The notes below the pieces were generated by a model, which had not been told where the DNA came from, searched no databases, and was given only the letters and a program-made list of their open reading frames with translations. A stretch of DNA of 64,000 bases from positions 3,791,001-3,855,000 of the forward strand of contig NZ_LT629705.1 in NCBI RefSeq assembly GCF_900103875.1. The letters are read 5' to 3'. Positions within the stretch are counted from its first letter, which is position 1. Each line of letters opens with the position of its first letter. A program made the position numbers and the translations under genes. This stretch comes from Pseudomonas arsenicoxydans. GTDB lineage: Bacteria; Pseudomonadota; Gammaproteobacteria; Pseudomonadales; Pseudomonadaceae. Positions 1 to 8,587 of the stretch are shown here, one piece after another.

Positions 1-613
1 CGGTCGGACCGTTTTCATCCAGCAGCACCGCGTGGGTGTTGGGATCGAGGTTGTCCACGGCCTGGGCGAGGCGGGTGAGGGGACGGATGGCGATTTTCAC
101 GGCCAGCCAGGTGCAGAGAATCATCAGCGCCAACTGGCCCAGCAACACGACGGGCAGCCACGGCGACAGTGGCACCATGGATGGCCGGACGTCGATGGTG
201 ACCGGGCTGCCGTCCGCCAGTTTCAGGTGGACCTGAAAGTGCTTTTGCGGGCCGGGAATGTCAGTCACGTTCATCGGGTAATCCTTGCCGATGGCGTCCT
301 TGATCGAGCTCATCGCCATGGGCATGTCGCGCATGCTGGTGCCCGGCGAGCCTTCATTGAGCAAATAATGGTAATTGCGCCGATCCAGTTGTTTCAGCCA
401 GCTCGCGCGCTCATCGGCCGGCAAGCGGTCAAGGATGGCGATGGACGTCGAGACGTCCGTTTCCAGATTGCCCAGCATGGTGTTTTTCGCGCTTTCGTAG
501 CGCTCGTAGTACTGCGCGCCGAAGGACAGCGCCTGCGCGAGGATCAAGCCGATCAGGAAGATCAGCGACAGCCGCGAGGCGAGGGTGCGCGGCCAACGAA
601 TCGCCAGCTTCAT
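1..613 (-). CDS. Sensor histidine kinase, N-terminal part (cut by window edge)
   Basis: Membrane sensor kinase of a two-component system, partner of the response regulator just upstream. About 204 residues are visible. They begin with a basic stretch and a first membrane helix (about residues 13-30), followed by a periplasmic loop of about 115 residues, a second helix (about 149-170), and a HAMP-like linker beginning RPLTRLAQAVDNL. The dimerisation and ATPase domains lie beyond the left edge. The ATG overlaps the stop of the regulator gene by 4 bases (ATGA), which indicates translational coupling. The sensed signal cannot be read from the sequence. Confidence 0.85.
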   Translation of the reverse strand, partial: MKLAIRWPRTLASRLSLIFLIGLILAQALSFGAQYYERYESAKNTMLGNLETDVSTSIAILDRLPADERASWLKQLDRRNYHYLLNEGSPGTSMRDMPMAMSSIKDAIGKDYPMNVTDIPGPQKHFQVHLKLADGSPVTIDVRPSMVPLSPWLPVVLLGQLALMILCTWLAVKIAIRPLTRLAQAVDNLDPNTHAVLLDENGPT

Positions 614-1350
614 GAGGATGCACCGAGCACTTCCACCGGCAGCGAAAACACATAGCCTTCGCTGCGCACGGTCTTGATGTAGGCCGGTTCGCGGGCATCG
701 TCGAGCAAGCGCTGGCGCAAGCGGCTGACCAGCAAGTCGATGGAGCGGTCGAACAGGTCGGCGTCGCGGCCCTGGGTCAGGTTGAGGAGCTGGTCACGAT
801 TGAGCACCCGTTGCGGGTGATCGAGAAACACCCGCAGCAAGCGGTATTCGGCGCCACTGAGCGCAACCATGGTGCCGTCTTGGTCGAGCAGGTGGCGGGC
901 CGAGGTGTCCAGGCGCCAGCGTCCGAAAGCCAGCAGGCGACCACTTTCAGTGACCACCAGGTTTGGCGGCAGCATCCGCGTGCGCCGCAGTACGGCGTTG
1001 ATGCGCGCGAGCAGTTCACGGGCGGCGAACGGCTTGACCAGGTAATCGTCGGCGCCCATTTCCAGGCCGATGATGCGGTCGGTTTCATCGTTGCGCGCGG
1101 TCAGCATCAGCACCGGCGTGGCCTTGTGTTTGCCGGCGCGCAATTCGCGACAGAGCAGTAGGCCATCGTCGCCCGGCATCATGATGTCGAGCACGATCAG
1201 GTCCACCGGCGTGGTTTCGAGAAAGGCGCGCATCTGACGCCCGTCGGCGACGACGGTGGTGCGCAAGCCGTTCTTCTTCAGGTAGTTGCCCACCAGCTCG
1301 CGGATCTCGCGGTCATCGTCGACGATGAGAATGTGATCGACATGTTCCAT
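610..1350 (-). CDS. OmpR-family response regulator
   Basis: Phosphorylation-controlled transcription factor of 246 residues. The receiver domain (about 5-118) has the acidic pair at D11-D13, phospho-acceptor D55 in LIVLDIMMPG, T84 and K107. The C-terminal half (about 145-240) is an OmpR-type winged helix ending in the typical IKTVRSEGYVF segment. It is first in an operon with the kinase. Its promoter region is shared with a divergent DUF2790 gene, a probable target. The gap holds repeated TGTATC half-sites that could be its binding sites (inferred). Ligand and regulon are unknown. Confidence 0.9.
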   Translation of the reverse strand: MEHVDHILIVDDDREIRELVGNYLKKNGLRTTVVADGRQMRAFLETTPVDLIVLDIMMPGDDGLLLCRELRAGKHKATPVLMLTARNDETDRIIGLEMGADDYLVKPFAARELLARINAVLRRTRMLPPNLVVTESGRLLAFGRWRLDTSARHLLDQDGTMVALSGAEYRLLRVFLDHPQRVLNRDQLLNLTQGRDADLFDRSIDLLVSRLRQRLLDDAREPAYIKTVRSEGYVFSLPVEVLGASS

Positions 1351-1661
1351 GGAACCAAGCCTCTATCAATGGGGGATGTCACGCAGTCTATCGAGCCTTT
1401 GCCCGCTCGCCCGCAGCCCTTTGTATTGCAGTGTATCTGCCGTGGCGACGGATACACGCAGACGCAAAAACGCCGGTTTTCAGTGGTTTTGTATCGCTCT
1501 GTATCAGGGGCCGGCTTTGATACGCAACGATTTACATGCGCCTGTTTTCGACACAGACGAGATACCTCGCAAGCTTCTAATAGGTTCCATCGAGGCACAC
1601 CAGACCAGACCGCCTCGGCCCACATGAACGACCTATCCATTGAAGCCTTGAGGAAACCACC
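1351..1661. other. Divergent intergenic region with TGTATC/GATACA half-sites
   Basis: This 311-base gap separates the two-component operon from the DUF2790 gene. No gene is seen. It contains several GTATC or GATAC words: an inverted pair (GTGTATC at 1431, GATACAC at 1451), a 10-base-spaced direct pair (1490 and 1500), and GATAC at 1519. Promoters for both directions should lie here. Confidence 0.6.
1490..1505 (+). promoter_or_regulatory. Candidate response-regulator site: two TGTATC direct repeats 10 bases apart
   Basis: TGTATC occurs at 1490-1495 and again at 1500-1505. A one-helical-turn direct repeat is the arrangement that OmpR-family dimers bind. The inverted GTGTATC/GATACAC pair 55 bases away uses the same core. 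Assignment to the adjacent regulator is inference. Confidence 0.4.
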
Positions 1662-1928
1662 ATGAACACCAAAGCCATCTATGCCGCTTGCCTGTTTGCC
1701 GCCCTGAACGTCTGCACCTTGGCGGCCCGCGCCGAAGCCGCCGATGTCACCGCCAAAACCTACACCTACGGCACCCACCTGGACATCAAGAAAGTGCTGT
1801 CGTTGAAACAGGACGCCACGCCTTCCTGCGGGATCGTCAATGCCCAGATGACCTACCTGGATTCCCACGGCAAAACCCAAGTGCTCGATTACAGCAAATT
1901 TGCCGATGGCTGCACCACCGACAATTGA
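1662..1928 (+). CDS. DUF2790-family small periplasmic protein
   Basis: An 88-residue exported protein. The signal peptide ends near ARAEA (about residue 26). The mature part has the DUF2790 pattern: a YTYGTHLDIKKVLSL segment, a conserved SCGIVNAQMTYLDSHG block and a terminal GCTTDN. It has two cysteines. The family is common in Pseudomonas, usually several copies per genome, often beside two-component systems; its function is unknown. A GAGG-type ribosome site precedes the ATG. Divergence from the response regulator suggests that regulator controls it (inferred). Confidence 0.8.
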   Translation: MNTKAIYAACLFAALNVCTLAARAEAADVTAKTYTYGTHLDIKKVLSLKQDATPSCGIVNAQMTYLDSHGKTQVLDYSKFADGCTTDN

Positions 1929-1965
1929 GTCCTTTGCCGATCCCCTTTGAAACAGGAAGAACATC

Positions 1966-2178
1966 ATGATCAACGTCACGCGCTATTTGACCGCTGTTGC
2001 CTTCTCCATTGCTGGTGCGGCGGCTCATGCCAATGTCGCTGTTGAACAGAAAACCTGTGGCAGTGCCACATGCTTCCAGCTGACGCCGGTGGCGGAGCAG
2101 GCCGGTAATGCCTTTCTGGCGCAGGACGGTTCGAGCCGTACGCCGCAGGGGCAACAACTGGATAACCAGACGGCTTGA
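1966..2178 (+). CDS. Small exported protein, unrecognised
   Basis: A 70-residue protein with a clear signal peptide (cleavage near AHA-NVA, residue 23). The mature part is under 50 residues and carries a CGSATC cysteine pair. No domain is recognised. An AGGAAGA ribosome site lies 7 bases before the ATG, and the gene begins 37 bases after the DUF2790 gene, so the two are probably co-transcribed. The disulfide-capable pair and downstream DipZ gene would fit an oxidising periplasm, but no role can be assigned. Confidence 0.65.
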   Translation: MINVTRYLTAVAFSIAGAAAHANVAVEQKTCGSATCFQLTPVAEQAGNAFLAQDGSSRTPQGQQLDNQTA

Positions 2179-2211
2179 TGCCCAAACACGGTTTTGTAAA
2201 TACCGCCGATC

Positions 2212-2321
2212 CCTGTGGGAGTGAGCCTGCTCGCGATGACGGAGTGTCAGTCGACATCGATGTTGAATGTTCTGGCCTCATCGTCGGAATGCCGCCCTGA
2301 GCAAGCTCACTCCTACAAGGG
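2212..2321. repeat. REP-like imperfect inverted repeat
   Basis: CTGTGGGAGTGAGCCTGCTCG at one side pairs imperfectly with GAGCAAGCTCACTCCTACA at the other. This is a degenerate member of the Pseudomonas REP pairs seen throughout the left 40 kb. Confidence 0.65.
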
Positions 2322-2361
2322 ATTGTTGGTGTGTCGACCCTCTGATTTCAAAGGTGACCCC

Positions 2362-3573
2362 ATGTTTCTCATCGCGTTCCTGGGCGGCATATTGACCGTC
2401 CTCAGCCCCTGCATCCTGCCGGTCGTGCCGTTCCTGTTCGCCGGTGTCAAACGCACGCGTTCATCGATCTTGTTGACCCTTGGCGGCATGGTCCTGACCT
2501 TCGCGCTGATCTCCAGCCTGGCCGTGGTCAGCAGCGAATGGGTGGTACAAGCCAACAACACCGGCCGTCACATCGCCCTGATCGTGATGGGGTTGTTCGC
2601 CCTGTCGCTGATTTCCGCGCGTGTCGGTGACTGGCTGGCCCGCCCGTTCGTGGCGTTGGGCAATCGCCTCGACCCGGACACCCGCAAAATGTCCGGTCCA
2701 CTGGGATCGGTGATGATTGGCGTGGCCACCGGGCTGCTTTGGGCACCCTGTGCCGGGCCGATCCTTGGGGTGATTCTTACCGGCGCCATGCTGCAAGGCG
2801 CCAATGCGCAGACCAGTTTGTTGTTGCTGGCTTATGGCGTGGGCAGCGCGCTGTCCCTGGGCACCTTGATCTTCGCCGGTCGCGGTTTGGTCAATCGCTT
2901 GAAAGCGTCGATCCCGGTCACCGGTTGGCTGCGTCGGGGGGCGGGTGTGGCGGTGTTGGCCGCTGCCGCGGTGATTTCCACCGGCGCCGACAAGACACTG
3001 CTGGCCGGCACCTCGTCCGAAGGTGTCAGCAGCCTGGAGAAAGGTGTGCTGGAAACCGTGCCGAAAGTGGTCGACTACTTCGTCAGCAAGGTCAAGGCCG
3101 ATACGTCCATGGACAACGCCCAAGGCGCCATGCCGTCGCTGTCTGGCGCGGTCGAATGGCTCAACTCGCCGGCCCTGAGCAACGAGTCCCTGAAAGGCAA
3201 AGTGGTGCTGGTGGACTTCTGGACCTTCGACTGCATCAACTGCCAGCACACCTTGCCGTACGTGAAGGACTGGGCGAAGAAATACGAGAAGGATGGCCTG
3301 GTGGTGATTGGCGTCCACACCCCGGAATACGGTTTCGAACGCATCATCGACAACGTCAAGGATCAGGTGAAAAAGCTCGGCATCACCTACCCGGTGGCCA
3401 TCGATAACAACTACGCGATCTGGCGTGCATTCGACAACCAGTACTGGCCCGCTCACTACTTGATCGACGCCAAGGGCCAGGTGCGTTACACCCACTTTGG
3501 CGAAGGCAGCTACGAGACTCAGGAACAGATGATTCAGCAACTGTTGGAAGAGGCCAAGGCACCTGCCGCGTAA
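2362..3573 (+). CDS. dipZ: DipZ-like cytochrome c biogenesis / thioredoxin fusion protein
   Basis: A 403-residue inner-membrane thiol-disulfide protein. An N-terminal CcdA/DsbD-like membrane domain (1-205) contains the two electron-relay cysteines, C17 in LSPCILP and C130 in WAPCAGP. A C-terminal periplasmic thioredoxin-like domain (about 255-403) carries C291-I-N-C294. Such proteins move reducing power from cytoplasm to periplasm for cytochrome c maturation or thiol repair. The frame is open 49 codons further upstream, but that stretch is REP sequence; the ATG after AAAGGTGACCCC starts directly with the membrane helix and was chosen. The exact client is unknown. Confidence 0.85.
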   Translation: MFLIAFLGGILTVLSPCILPVVPFLFAGVKRTRSSILLTLGGMVLTFALISSLAVVSSEWVVQANNTGRHIALIVMGLFALSLISARVGDWLARPFVALGNRLDPDTRKMSGPLGSVMIGVATGLLWAPCAGPILGVILTGAMLQGANAQTSLLLLAYGVGSALSLGTLIFAGRGLVNRLKASIPVTGWLRRGAGVAVLAAAAVISTGADKTLLAGTSSEGVSSLEKGVLETVPKVVDYFVSKVKADTSMDNAQGAMPSLSGAVEWLNSPALSNESLKGKVVLVDFWTFDCINCQHTLPYVKDWAKKYEKDGLVVIGVHTPEYGFERIIDNVKDQVKKLGITYPVAIDNNYAIWRAFDNQYWPAHYLIDAKGQVRYTHFGEGSYETQEQMIQQLLEEAKAPAA

Positions 3574-3582
3574 CCCTCAACA

Positions 3583-4575
3583 TCACTGGCTCACAGGCTG
3601 CGCGCCGTGGGCCATTGTTTTTTTCTCCTGACTGCGGCGCCACGCCGCCGGTGGCGCGCCGTACTCACGACGAAAGGCCCGGCTGAACGCCGTGTCGGTC
3701 TGGTAACCCACTTCTTCGGCAATCCGCATCAACGAACTGTTACTGCTGCGTAACAGGTTGGCGGCCAGCAACATGCGCCATTGCGTCAGGTACTGCATCG
3801 GCGAACTCCCCACCAGACACGCAAAACGCTCTGCCAACACCGACCTTGACGTGCCGGCGGTGCGCGCCAGTTCCTCCAGGGTCCAGGCGTGACAGGGTTT
3901 TTTGTGCAGCGCGTTGAGGGCGGCGCCGACGATCCGGTCGCTGACACCCGCCAGCCATCCGGTCCGACCTTCGCCGTGTTCGTTCATGTACAGGCGCAAT
4001 ACCTCGATGAACAGCACCTCGGCCAGTTTGGCCAACACGCCTTCACCACCGGGCCTGGGCGAACGCGCTTCGGCCAGCGCATAACGCACTGAAGATTCGA
4101 GCCAGATACCCGCATTCGAACCGCGCACATTGACCCGCACCACCGCCGGCAACCCTGTCAGCAACATGCCCGCCAACCGCTTGTCGCATGCCAGGTAGCC
4201 GCACACCAGGCGCGTCACCGCGCCGCCACCGCCATAACTCAGTTGCCGGGGACGGCGTGCCAGCACTGCGTCCAGCCGCGCACCGGTGGCCGGTGCAAGC
4301 CCGGGTTTGGAGCTCATACGGTGGGCGTCCCCTTGAGGAAACACCACCACATCGCCAGCCGTCAGCAGCAGCGGCGGCTCATCACCGAGTTCGACGTAAC
4401 ACTCGCCTTCAGTGATCAAGTGAAAGATCACCACGCGTTCGGCGCCGGGCTCCAGAAACGGCGCGGCCGTGTCGGCGCTGGGCGACTGATAGCACCAGGG
4501 CGCAGTGAACCTGGCATTGATGAAAATCGCGCCGACCAGGCGCACGACACGCAGGGTCTGGGACAGGGCATCCAT
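3583..4575 (-). CDS. AraC-family transcriptional regulator with cupin-type sensor domain
   Basis: A 330-residue regulator. The N-terminal half (about 1-180) has the cupin-like pattern of the AraC-binding group (GDVVVFPQGDAHRM). The C-terminal 100 residues hold two helix-turn-helix motifs, ending with the family signature VGYQTDTAFSRAFRREYGAPPAAWR. The start at MDALSQTL is chosen because the 45 upstream codons look non-coding and the family begins there. It is divergent from a DUF4242 gene and a methyltransferase across a 182-base gap, so it probably controls them. The inducer is unknown. Confidence 0.88.
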   Translation of the reverse strand: MDALSQTLRVVRLVGAIFINARFTAPWCYQSPSADTAAPFLEPGAERVVIFHLITEGECYVELGDEPPLLLTAGDVVVFPQGDAHRMSSKPGLAPATGARLDAVLARRPRQLSYGGGGAVTRLVCGYLACDKRLAGMLLTGLPAVVRVNVRGSNAGIWLESSVRYALAEARSPRPGGEGVLAKLAEVLFIEVLRLYMNEHGEGRTGWLAGVSDRIVGAALNALHKKPCHAWTLEELARTAGTSRSVLAERFACLVGSSPMQYLTQWRMLLAANLLRSSNSSLMRIAEEVGYQTDTAFSRAFRREYGAPPAAWRRSQEKKTMAHGAQPVSQ

Positions 4576-4757
4576 GACGGTTTTCCGTGCAGGCGAATGC
4601 TTTCGATTGTGAACGTGTGGCGCCGCTGTGCGAAATCTCCGGACGATCGGACAGTGTTGGCCGACGATCGGGCAGGACGCCGTAAGTTGGCAGAGCGATA
4701 GTTTGCCCACAGGGCCACTGCTGACCCTGTCATCAATAACAACAATGAGAGGTTGCC

Positions 4758-5027
4758 ATGCCTAAGTTCGTTATAGAACGCGATATTCCAGGTGCTGGAA
4801 CACTGTCAGAAAGGGATTTGAAAGCGGCATCGCAAAAGTCCTGCCGGACGTTGCGCGATTTGCCCGAGGTGCAGTGGCTTCAGAGTTATGTCACGGGTGA
4901 CAGGCTGTACTGCGTGTACATCGCGCCAAGCGAAGAGCTGATCAAGGAGCACGCCCGGCTGAGTGGTTTTCCAGCCAACCGCATTTCCCAAGTCATGAAC
5001 ATCATCGATCCGACCACGGCGGAATAA
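4758..5027 (+). CDS. DUF4242-family protein
   Basis: An 89-residue cytoplasmic protein that fits the DUF4242 family over its whole length: an MPKFVIERDIPGAG opening, a WLQSYVTGDRLYCVYIAPSE core and a C-terminal helix. Members are ferredoxin-like small proteins sometimes annotated as nickel-binding; no catalytic role is established. GAGAGG lies 5 bases before the ATG. It is followed after 30 bases by a methyltransferase in the same direction, and both face an AraC regulator. Confidence 0.8.
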   Translation: MPKFVIERDIPGAGTLSERDLKAASQKSCRTLRDLPEVQWLQSYVTGDRLYCVYIAPSEELIKEHARLSGFPANRISQVMNIIDPTTAE

Positions 5028-5057
5028 GCCGCGACAGACCTGTACGGAGCAGACTTG

Positions 5058-5870
5058 ATGAGTACCCCCATTGATCTTACTGCCCTGAAAAACCGCCAAA
5101 TGGCCGCATGGGCCAGCGGCGACTATGCCGTGATCGGCACCACCTTGCAGATTGTCGGCGAGCAACTGGCCGAAGCCTGCGACCTGCTGTGCGATGAGTT
5201 GGTGCTGGACGTTGCCGCCGGCAACGGCAATGCGACGCTCGCCGCCGCCCGCCGTGGCTGTTACGTGACCTCGACCGACTATGTCGCGGCGCTGCTGGAA
5301 CGCGGCGAAGACCGCGCCCGGGCCGAACGCCTGGAGGTGACCTTCCAGGTGGCCGACGCCGAGGCGCTGCCGTTCGACGATGGCAGTTTCGATGCCGTTC
5401 TGTCGACGTTCGGTGTGATGTTCGCGCCGGATCAGGCCAAGGCTGCATCGGAACTGGCCAGGGTGTGTCGTCCTGGCGGGCGCATTGGCCTGGCGAACTG
5501 GACGCCTGAGGGTTTTGTCGGCCAGATGTTCAAGACCCTGGGTCGTCACTTGCCACCGCCGGCGGGGGCACAATCGCCTTCGAATTGGGGGTCGGAACCC
5601 TGGCTGCATGAGCATTTCGATGAGCGCAACTTTCTGGTCCAGGTTACGCGGCGGACTTTCAATTTCCGTTACCGGTCGGCGGCGCATTTCATTGATGTGT
5701 TCCGCAACTGGTACGGGCCGCTGCACAAGGCCTTTGCGGCGTTGCCTGCTGATGGTGCCAAGGCCTTTGAAAACGACCTGACGGAATTGATCAATCGGAT
5801 GAACCGGGCGGGAGAGAAATCGCTGGTGGTGCCTAGTGAATATCTGGAGGTTGTCATTACGCGACGGTGA
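5058..5870 (+). CDS. Class I SAM-dependent methyltransferase (UbiE/Methyltransf_11 type)
   Basis: A 270-residue soluble enzyme. The SAM-binding motif I is LDVAAGNGNATLAAA (about 50-64), followed by the acidic D74 region, ADAEALPFDDGSFDAV (motif II) and ELARVCRPGGRIGLANW (motif III). The substrate is not evident. The ATG at 5058 is preferred over the TTG one codon upstream. Probably in an operon with the DUF4242 gene. Confidence 0.85.
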   Translation: MSTPIDLTALKNRQMAAWASGDYAVIGTTLQIVGEQLAEACDLLCDELVLDVAAGNGNATLAAARRGCYVTSTDYVAALLERGEDRARAERLEVTFQVADAEALPFDDGSFDAVLSTFGVMFAPDQAKAASELARVCRPGGRIGLANWTPEGFVGQMFKTLGRHLPPPAGAQSPSNWGSEPWLHEHFDERNFLVQVTRRTFNFRYRSAAHFIDVFRNWYGPLHKAFAALPADGAKAFENDLTELINRMNRAGEKSLVVPSEYLEVVITRR

Positions 5871-5889
5871 ACTGTCGATACACAACCCC

Positions 5890-6002
5890 CCCTTTGGTTA
5901 CTTGGCGCTTTTCCAAGTGACCCGCCGTCAGGGCGGAACCCTAAGCCGCCGTTACCCCAAAAACGGATATGTACCCAACCTGTGGGAGCGACGCTGTTTC
6001 GT
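5890..6002. repeat. Pseudomonas intergenic repeat (GGTTACTTGGCGCTTTTCC type)
   Basis: This gap holds the dispersed Pseudomonas sequence in which GGTTACTTGGCGCTTTTCCAA runs into a GACCCGCCGTCAGGGCGG block and ACGGATATGTACCCAACC, then a half REP (TGTGGGAGCGACGC). It lies between convergent genes. No gene is seen. Confidence 0.5.
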
Positions 6003-6013
6003 CGAGGGGGCAA

Positions 6014-6940
6014 TCACTCATCCAGCCGCTCGGTATACACCACCCACACGCTGCAAGGCATTTTGTACAACAAGTGCTCCACCGTACTGCCAACAAACCG
6101 CCCCAGCCCGCGATGGCCGATGCGGCCCATGACGAGCACGTCGATGTCAAAGGCATCGGCATAACGAGTCAGGACTTTGCTCGGGCTGCCCATGATCATG
6201 TGCCGTTGCTCGGGCGCGATGCCGTTGCGTTCGGCCAATTCGTTGAAGGCCTCCTCCTGACAGTCGAACAGAGTCTTGGCCTTGCCCGATGAGAAATACC
6301 CCGAGCCTTTATCGAAGCCGAATTCGTCGGAGGTGATGGAGGAAAGGTCATAGGCGTAGACCACGTCCAGCTCGGCATTACAGGCGCTGGCCAGTTTCGA
6401 GGCTTCGTGAAGGATCCGGTCGTTGAAGGTTTTGTAGTGATCATCGCGATGGAAGGGGTCGATCGCCGCGACGATCTTGCGAGGCAGGGCATTAACGGCA
6501 TGACTGACGAAATGCAGTGGCACCGGGCATTCGCGCAGCAGGTGCACGTCGAGCGGGGTAAACATCAGCCGCGACAGCAGCGATTGGTGCTCCAGTGCCT
6601 TGATCAGCACGTCCATCGGTTGCTCTTTGAGGTGAATTAGAATCTCCTCCAGCGGGCGTTCGACCCACGCCACCTCGGTGGTGACGTGCACGCCGATCTT
6701 GCGCAAGGGGCGAGCCTGATCTTCAAGCCACTGGCGGTGGCGATCGACGTAGCCCAGGCGCATCTGTTCCAGGGCCTTTTCGTTGACCAGGCTGGCGGTC
6801 GCCAGGCCTTCCAGATAGTCGAACGCCACGATGTGCAGCGCCGCCCCTTCAGCCTTGGCCAGCGCCGCAGCCCGGTCGAAGGCGGGGCTGTGCTCCATCA
6901 GGGGCGAGGCGACCAGCATGAAGCGTGATTGTTCGGACAT
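6014..6940 (-). CDS. Tandem universal stress protein (UspE-like)
   Basis: A 308-residue cytoplasmic protein with two Usp domains (about 5-150 and 160-305). The second keeps the ATP-binding loop GRIGHRGLGRFVGST (272-286, GxxGxxxxxxxxGS pattern). The first domain is degenerate at this site, as in UspE-like tandem proteins. Such proteins accumulate under starvation or anaerobiosis. The long monocistronic frame ends opposite the upstream methyltransferase. Confidence 0.88.
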   Translation of the reverse strand: MSEQSRFMLVASPLMEHSPAFDRAAALAKAEGAALHIVAFDYLEGLATASLVNEKALEQMRLGYVDRHRQWLEDQARPLRKIGVHVTTEVAWVERPLEEILIHLKEQPMDVLIKALEHQSLLSRLMFTPLDVHLLRECPVPLHFVSHAVNALPRKIVAAIDPFHRDDHYKTFNDRILHEASKLASACNAELDVVYAYDLSSITSDEFGFDKGSGYFSSGKAKTLFDCQEEAFNELAERNGIAPEQRHMIMGSPSKVLTRYADAFDIDVLVMGRIGHRGLGRFVGSTVEHLLYKMPCSVWVVYTERLDE

Positions 6941-7042
6941 GACGAACCTCCCGTGCCTGAACGAAGAGACAGCGGTCCTTCAATCCCTAAGTATTGACCA
7001 TGATCCACTTCCCGTAAGCCTGTAGAAGCTATGTAGAAGCTA

Positions 7043-7144
7043 TGTAGGAGCTGTCGAGTGAAACGAGGCTGCGATCTTTTGACTTTGTTTTTTCAAGATC
7101 AAGATCAAAAGATCGCAGCCTCGTTTCACTCGACAGCTCCTACA
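7043..7144. repeat. Long-armed inverted repeat, copy 1 of 3
   Basis: TGTAGGAGCTGTCGAGTGAA through GCGATCTTTTGA pairs almost perfectly with its reverse complement about 20 bases on, making arms of about 40 bases. The same arms recur at 9890-9990 and 20641-20754. It sits between oppositely oriented or convergent gene ends and could act as a bidirectional transcription barrier. RAYT-dependent REP-like mobility is possible but not shown. Confidence 0.8.
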
Positions 7145-7175
7145 CAGCTCCTACACGGGGGAGGTGTCTGGTCTT

Positions 7176-7562
7176 TCAGACAACCTTGGCGCCCCGCGCC
7201 TCCAGCAGTTCGCGCAACACCGAACGGTGACAATGCGCCTCTTCCTCGCAATAGCAGCCGACGGCCAGCGAGGTTTGATGGGAGAGGGCGGCCAGCAGGT
7301 CCAGCAGCTGGTGGGGGGCGGGGTGGTTCATTTCGGCCTTGAACTTGCGTCGGAAGGCTTCCCAGTCTTTTGCATCGACCGCCGCTTTGGCTTCGGCAAC
7401 CAGTTCCGCGCTGGGCGAGAGCAGCGGTTGCCAGACGTCGTAAAAATCACGGCTGGCAAACTCGGCCTTGGGCACGCCCCGGGGTGGGCGGCGTACCGTG
7501 CCCAGACGCAGGCCTTCGTCAGGCGTGCGGGGCGAACCGAGTCGAACGATGTGGATGGCCAT
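7176..7562 (-). CDS. DUF488-family protein
   Basis: A 128-residue protein matching the DUF488 family: IHIVRLGSPRTPDEGLRLGT at the start, a middle YDVWQPLLSPS block, and the C-terminal LAVGCYCEEEAHCHRSVLRELLEARGA segment with clustered Cys and His. The role is unknown; the conserved Cys/His cluster suggests metal or nucleic-acid binding (inference). The start at MAIHIV is chosen because it begins 4 bases after the upstream phosphatidylcholine synthase stop, so the two genes probably form an operon. Confidence 0.8.
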   Translation of the reverse strand: MAIHIVRLGSPRTPDEGLRLGTVRRPPRGVPKAEFASRDFYDVWQPLLSPSAELVAEAKAAVDAKDWEAFRRKFKAEMNHPAPHQLLDLLAALSHQTSLAVGCYCEEEAHCHRSVLRELLEARGAKVV

Positions 7563-7566
7563 GGCG

Positions 7567-8289
7567 TTACTTGTTTCGTGACCCGTCAAACCACTCCAGC
7601 GCCGTGCGCCAGATGCAGATGCCCAGGAAATAGGCCGACATCAGCAACCAAAGGCCCATCACCAGCGGATTGATGACCGGATGGTTGACCACCAGCGACA
7701 AGCTGCAAAGCAGCCAGATGGCGGTGACGGCGATGTTGATCGGCATGAATTTGCGCACGCGGAACGGATGAAGGAACTTCATGCGCGTCGCGGTCAACAA
7801 TGCCAGGCCGATGACGGTGAGGAAGGTGATCCACGGCGACGGGGCGATGATGTACAGGCACAGGGCGACCACGTTCCACGCGGCGGGGAAGCCCTGGAAG
7901 TAGTTGTCCTTGCTTTTCATGTTGACGTTGCAGAAGCAGAACAGCGACGAGACCAGAATCAGCGACACGGTCAGCAGCAGCGTGTAGTCCGGCAACGGGA
8001 TGTAGCGATAGATGAACAGGGCGGGAATAAACACATACGTCAGGTAGTCGATGACCAGATCGAGGATCGAGCCATCGAAACTCGGCAGCACCGACTGCAC
8101 GTTGACCTTGCGCGCCAGCGCGCCGTCCAGCCCGTCGACGATCAAGGCGACGCCCAGCCACAGCAGGCAGTTGGTCGCCTGGTTTTCCAGCAGCGCGAGG
8201 GTGGCGAGGAAGGCAGTGACTACGCCGGTGGCGGTAAAACCATGGGCGCCCCATGCTTTGAGCCTGGCGATGTGTAAGGTGGATATCAC
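7567..8289 (-). CDS. pcs: Phosphatidylcholine synthase
   Basis: A 240-residue multispanning inner-membrane CDP-alcohol phosphotransferase that condenses CDP-diacylglycerol with choline to make phosphatidylcholine in one step. The catalytic motif is D55-G56-x2-A59-R60-x12-G73-x3-D77-x3-D81, the extended spacing typical of Pcs. Roughly eight membrane helices follow. A GTG start is chosen: GGAG lies 9 bases upstream, and the protein then begins VISTLHIARLKAWGAHG as in Pseudomonas Pcs. The frame is open 37 codons further upstream, so a longer form is possible. The enzyme depends on imported choline. Confidence 0.88.
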   Translation of the reverse strand: MISTLHIARLKAWGAHGFTATGVVTAFLATLALLENQATNCLLWLGVALIVDGLDGALARKVNVQSVLPSFDGSILDLVIDYLTYVFIPALFIYRYIPLPDYTLLLTVSLILVSSLFCFCNVNMKSKDNYFQGFPAAWNVVALCLYIIAPSPWITFLTVIGLALLTATRMKFLHPFRVRKFMPINIAVTAIWLLCSLSLVVNHPVINPLVMGLWLLMSAYFLGICIWRTALEWFDGSRNK

Positions 8290-8587
8290 GGGGGCGTTCT
8301 CCAAAAAGTGAAGCAAGCCAGTCATCACCCTCATCATTGAGGGCGGCGGCAAACCGGTTCGGTTGCAGGTATCGACCGGAAATCCGGGAATAAGGTTCAC
8401 CGTCTGTGAATCTTAGCTGGATGGCAAAAAAATACCCCGGATAAATCCAGGGTACTCACGAACCGGGTTTCTGTGTATTTGATTCGCCTGTTCTGCCGAT
8501 TTCACGTCAGCCAAACGGTGGTGGCGCATTCACAGGCGAGGACTATCGTTGCCTGACTGATTCACGCCTATCAAAGAGGACATCGTC

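Noticed and set aside
2215-2361. Extended N-terminus for the DipZ-like protein
   Set aside because: The region is a REP-like repeat; DipZ/CcdA proteins start directly with the first membrane helix.
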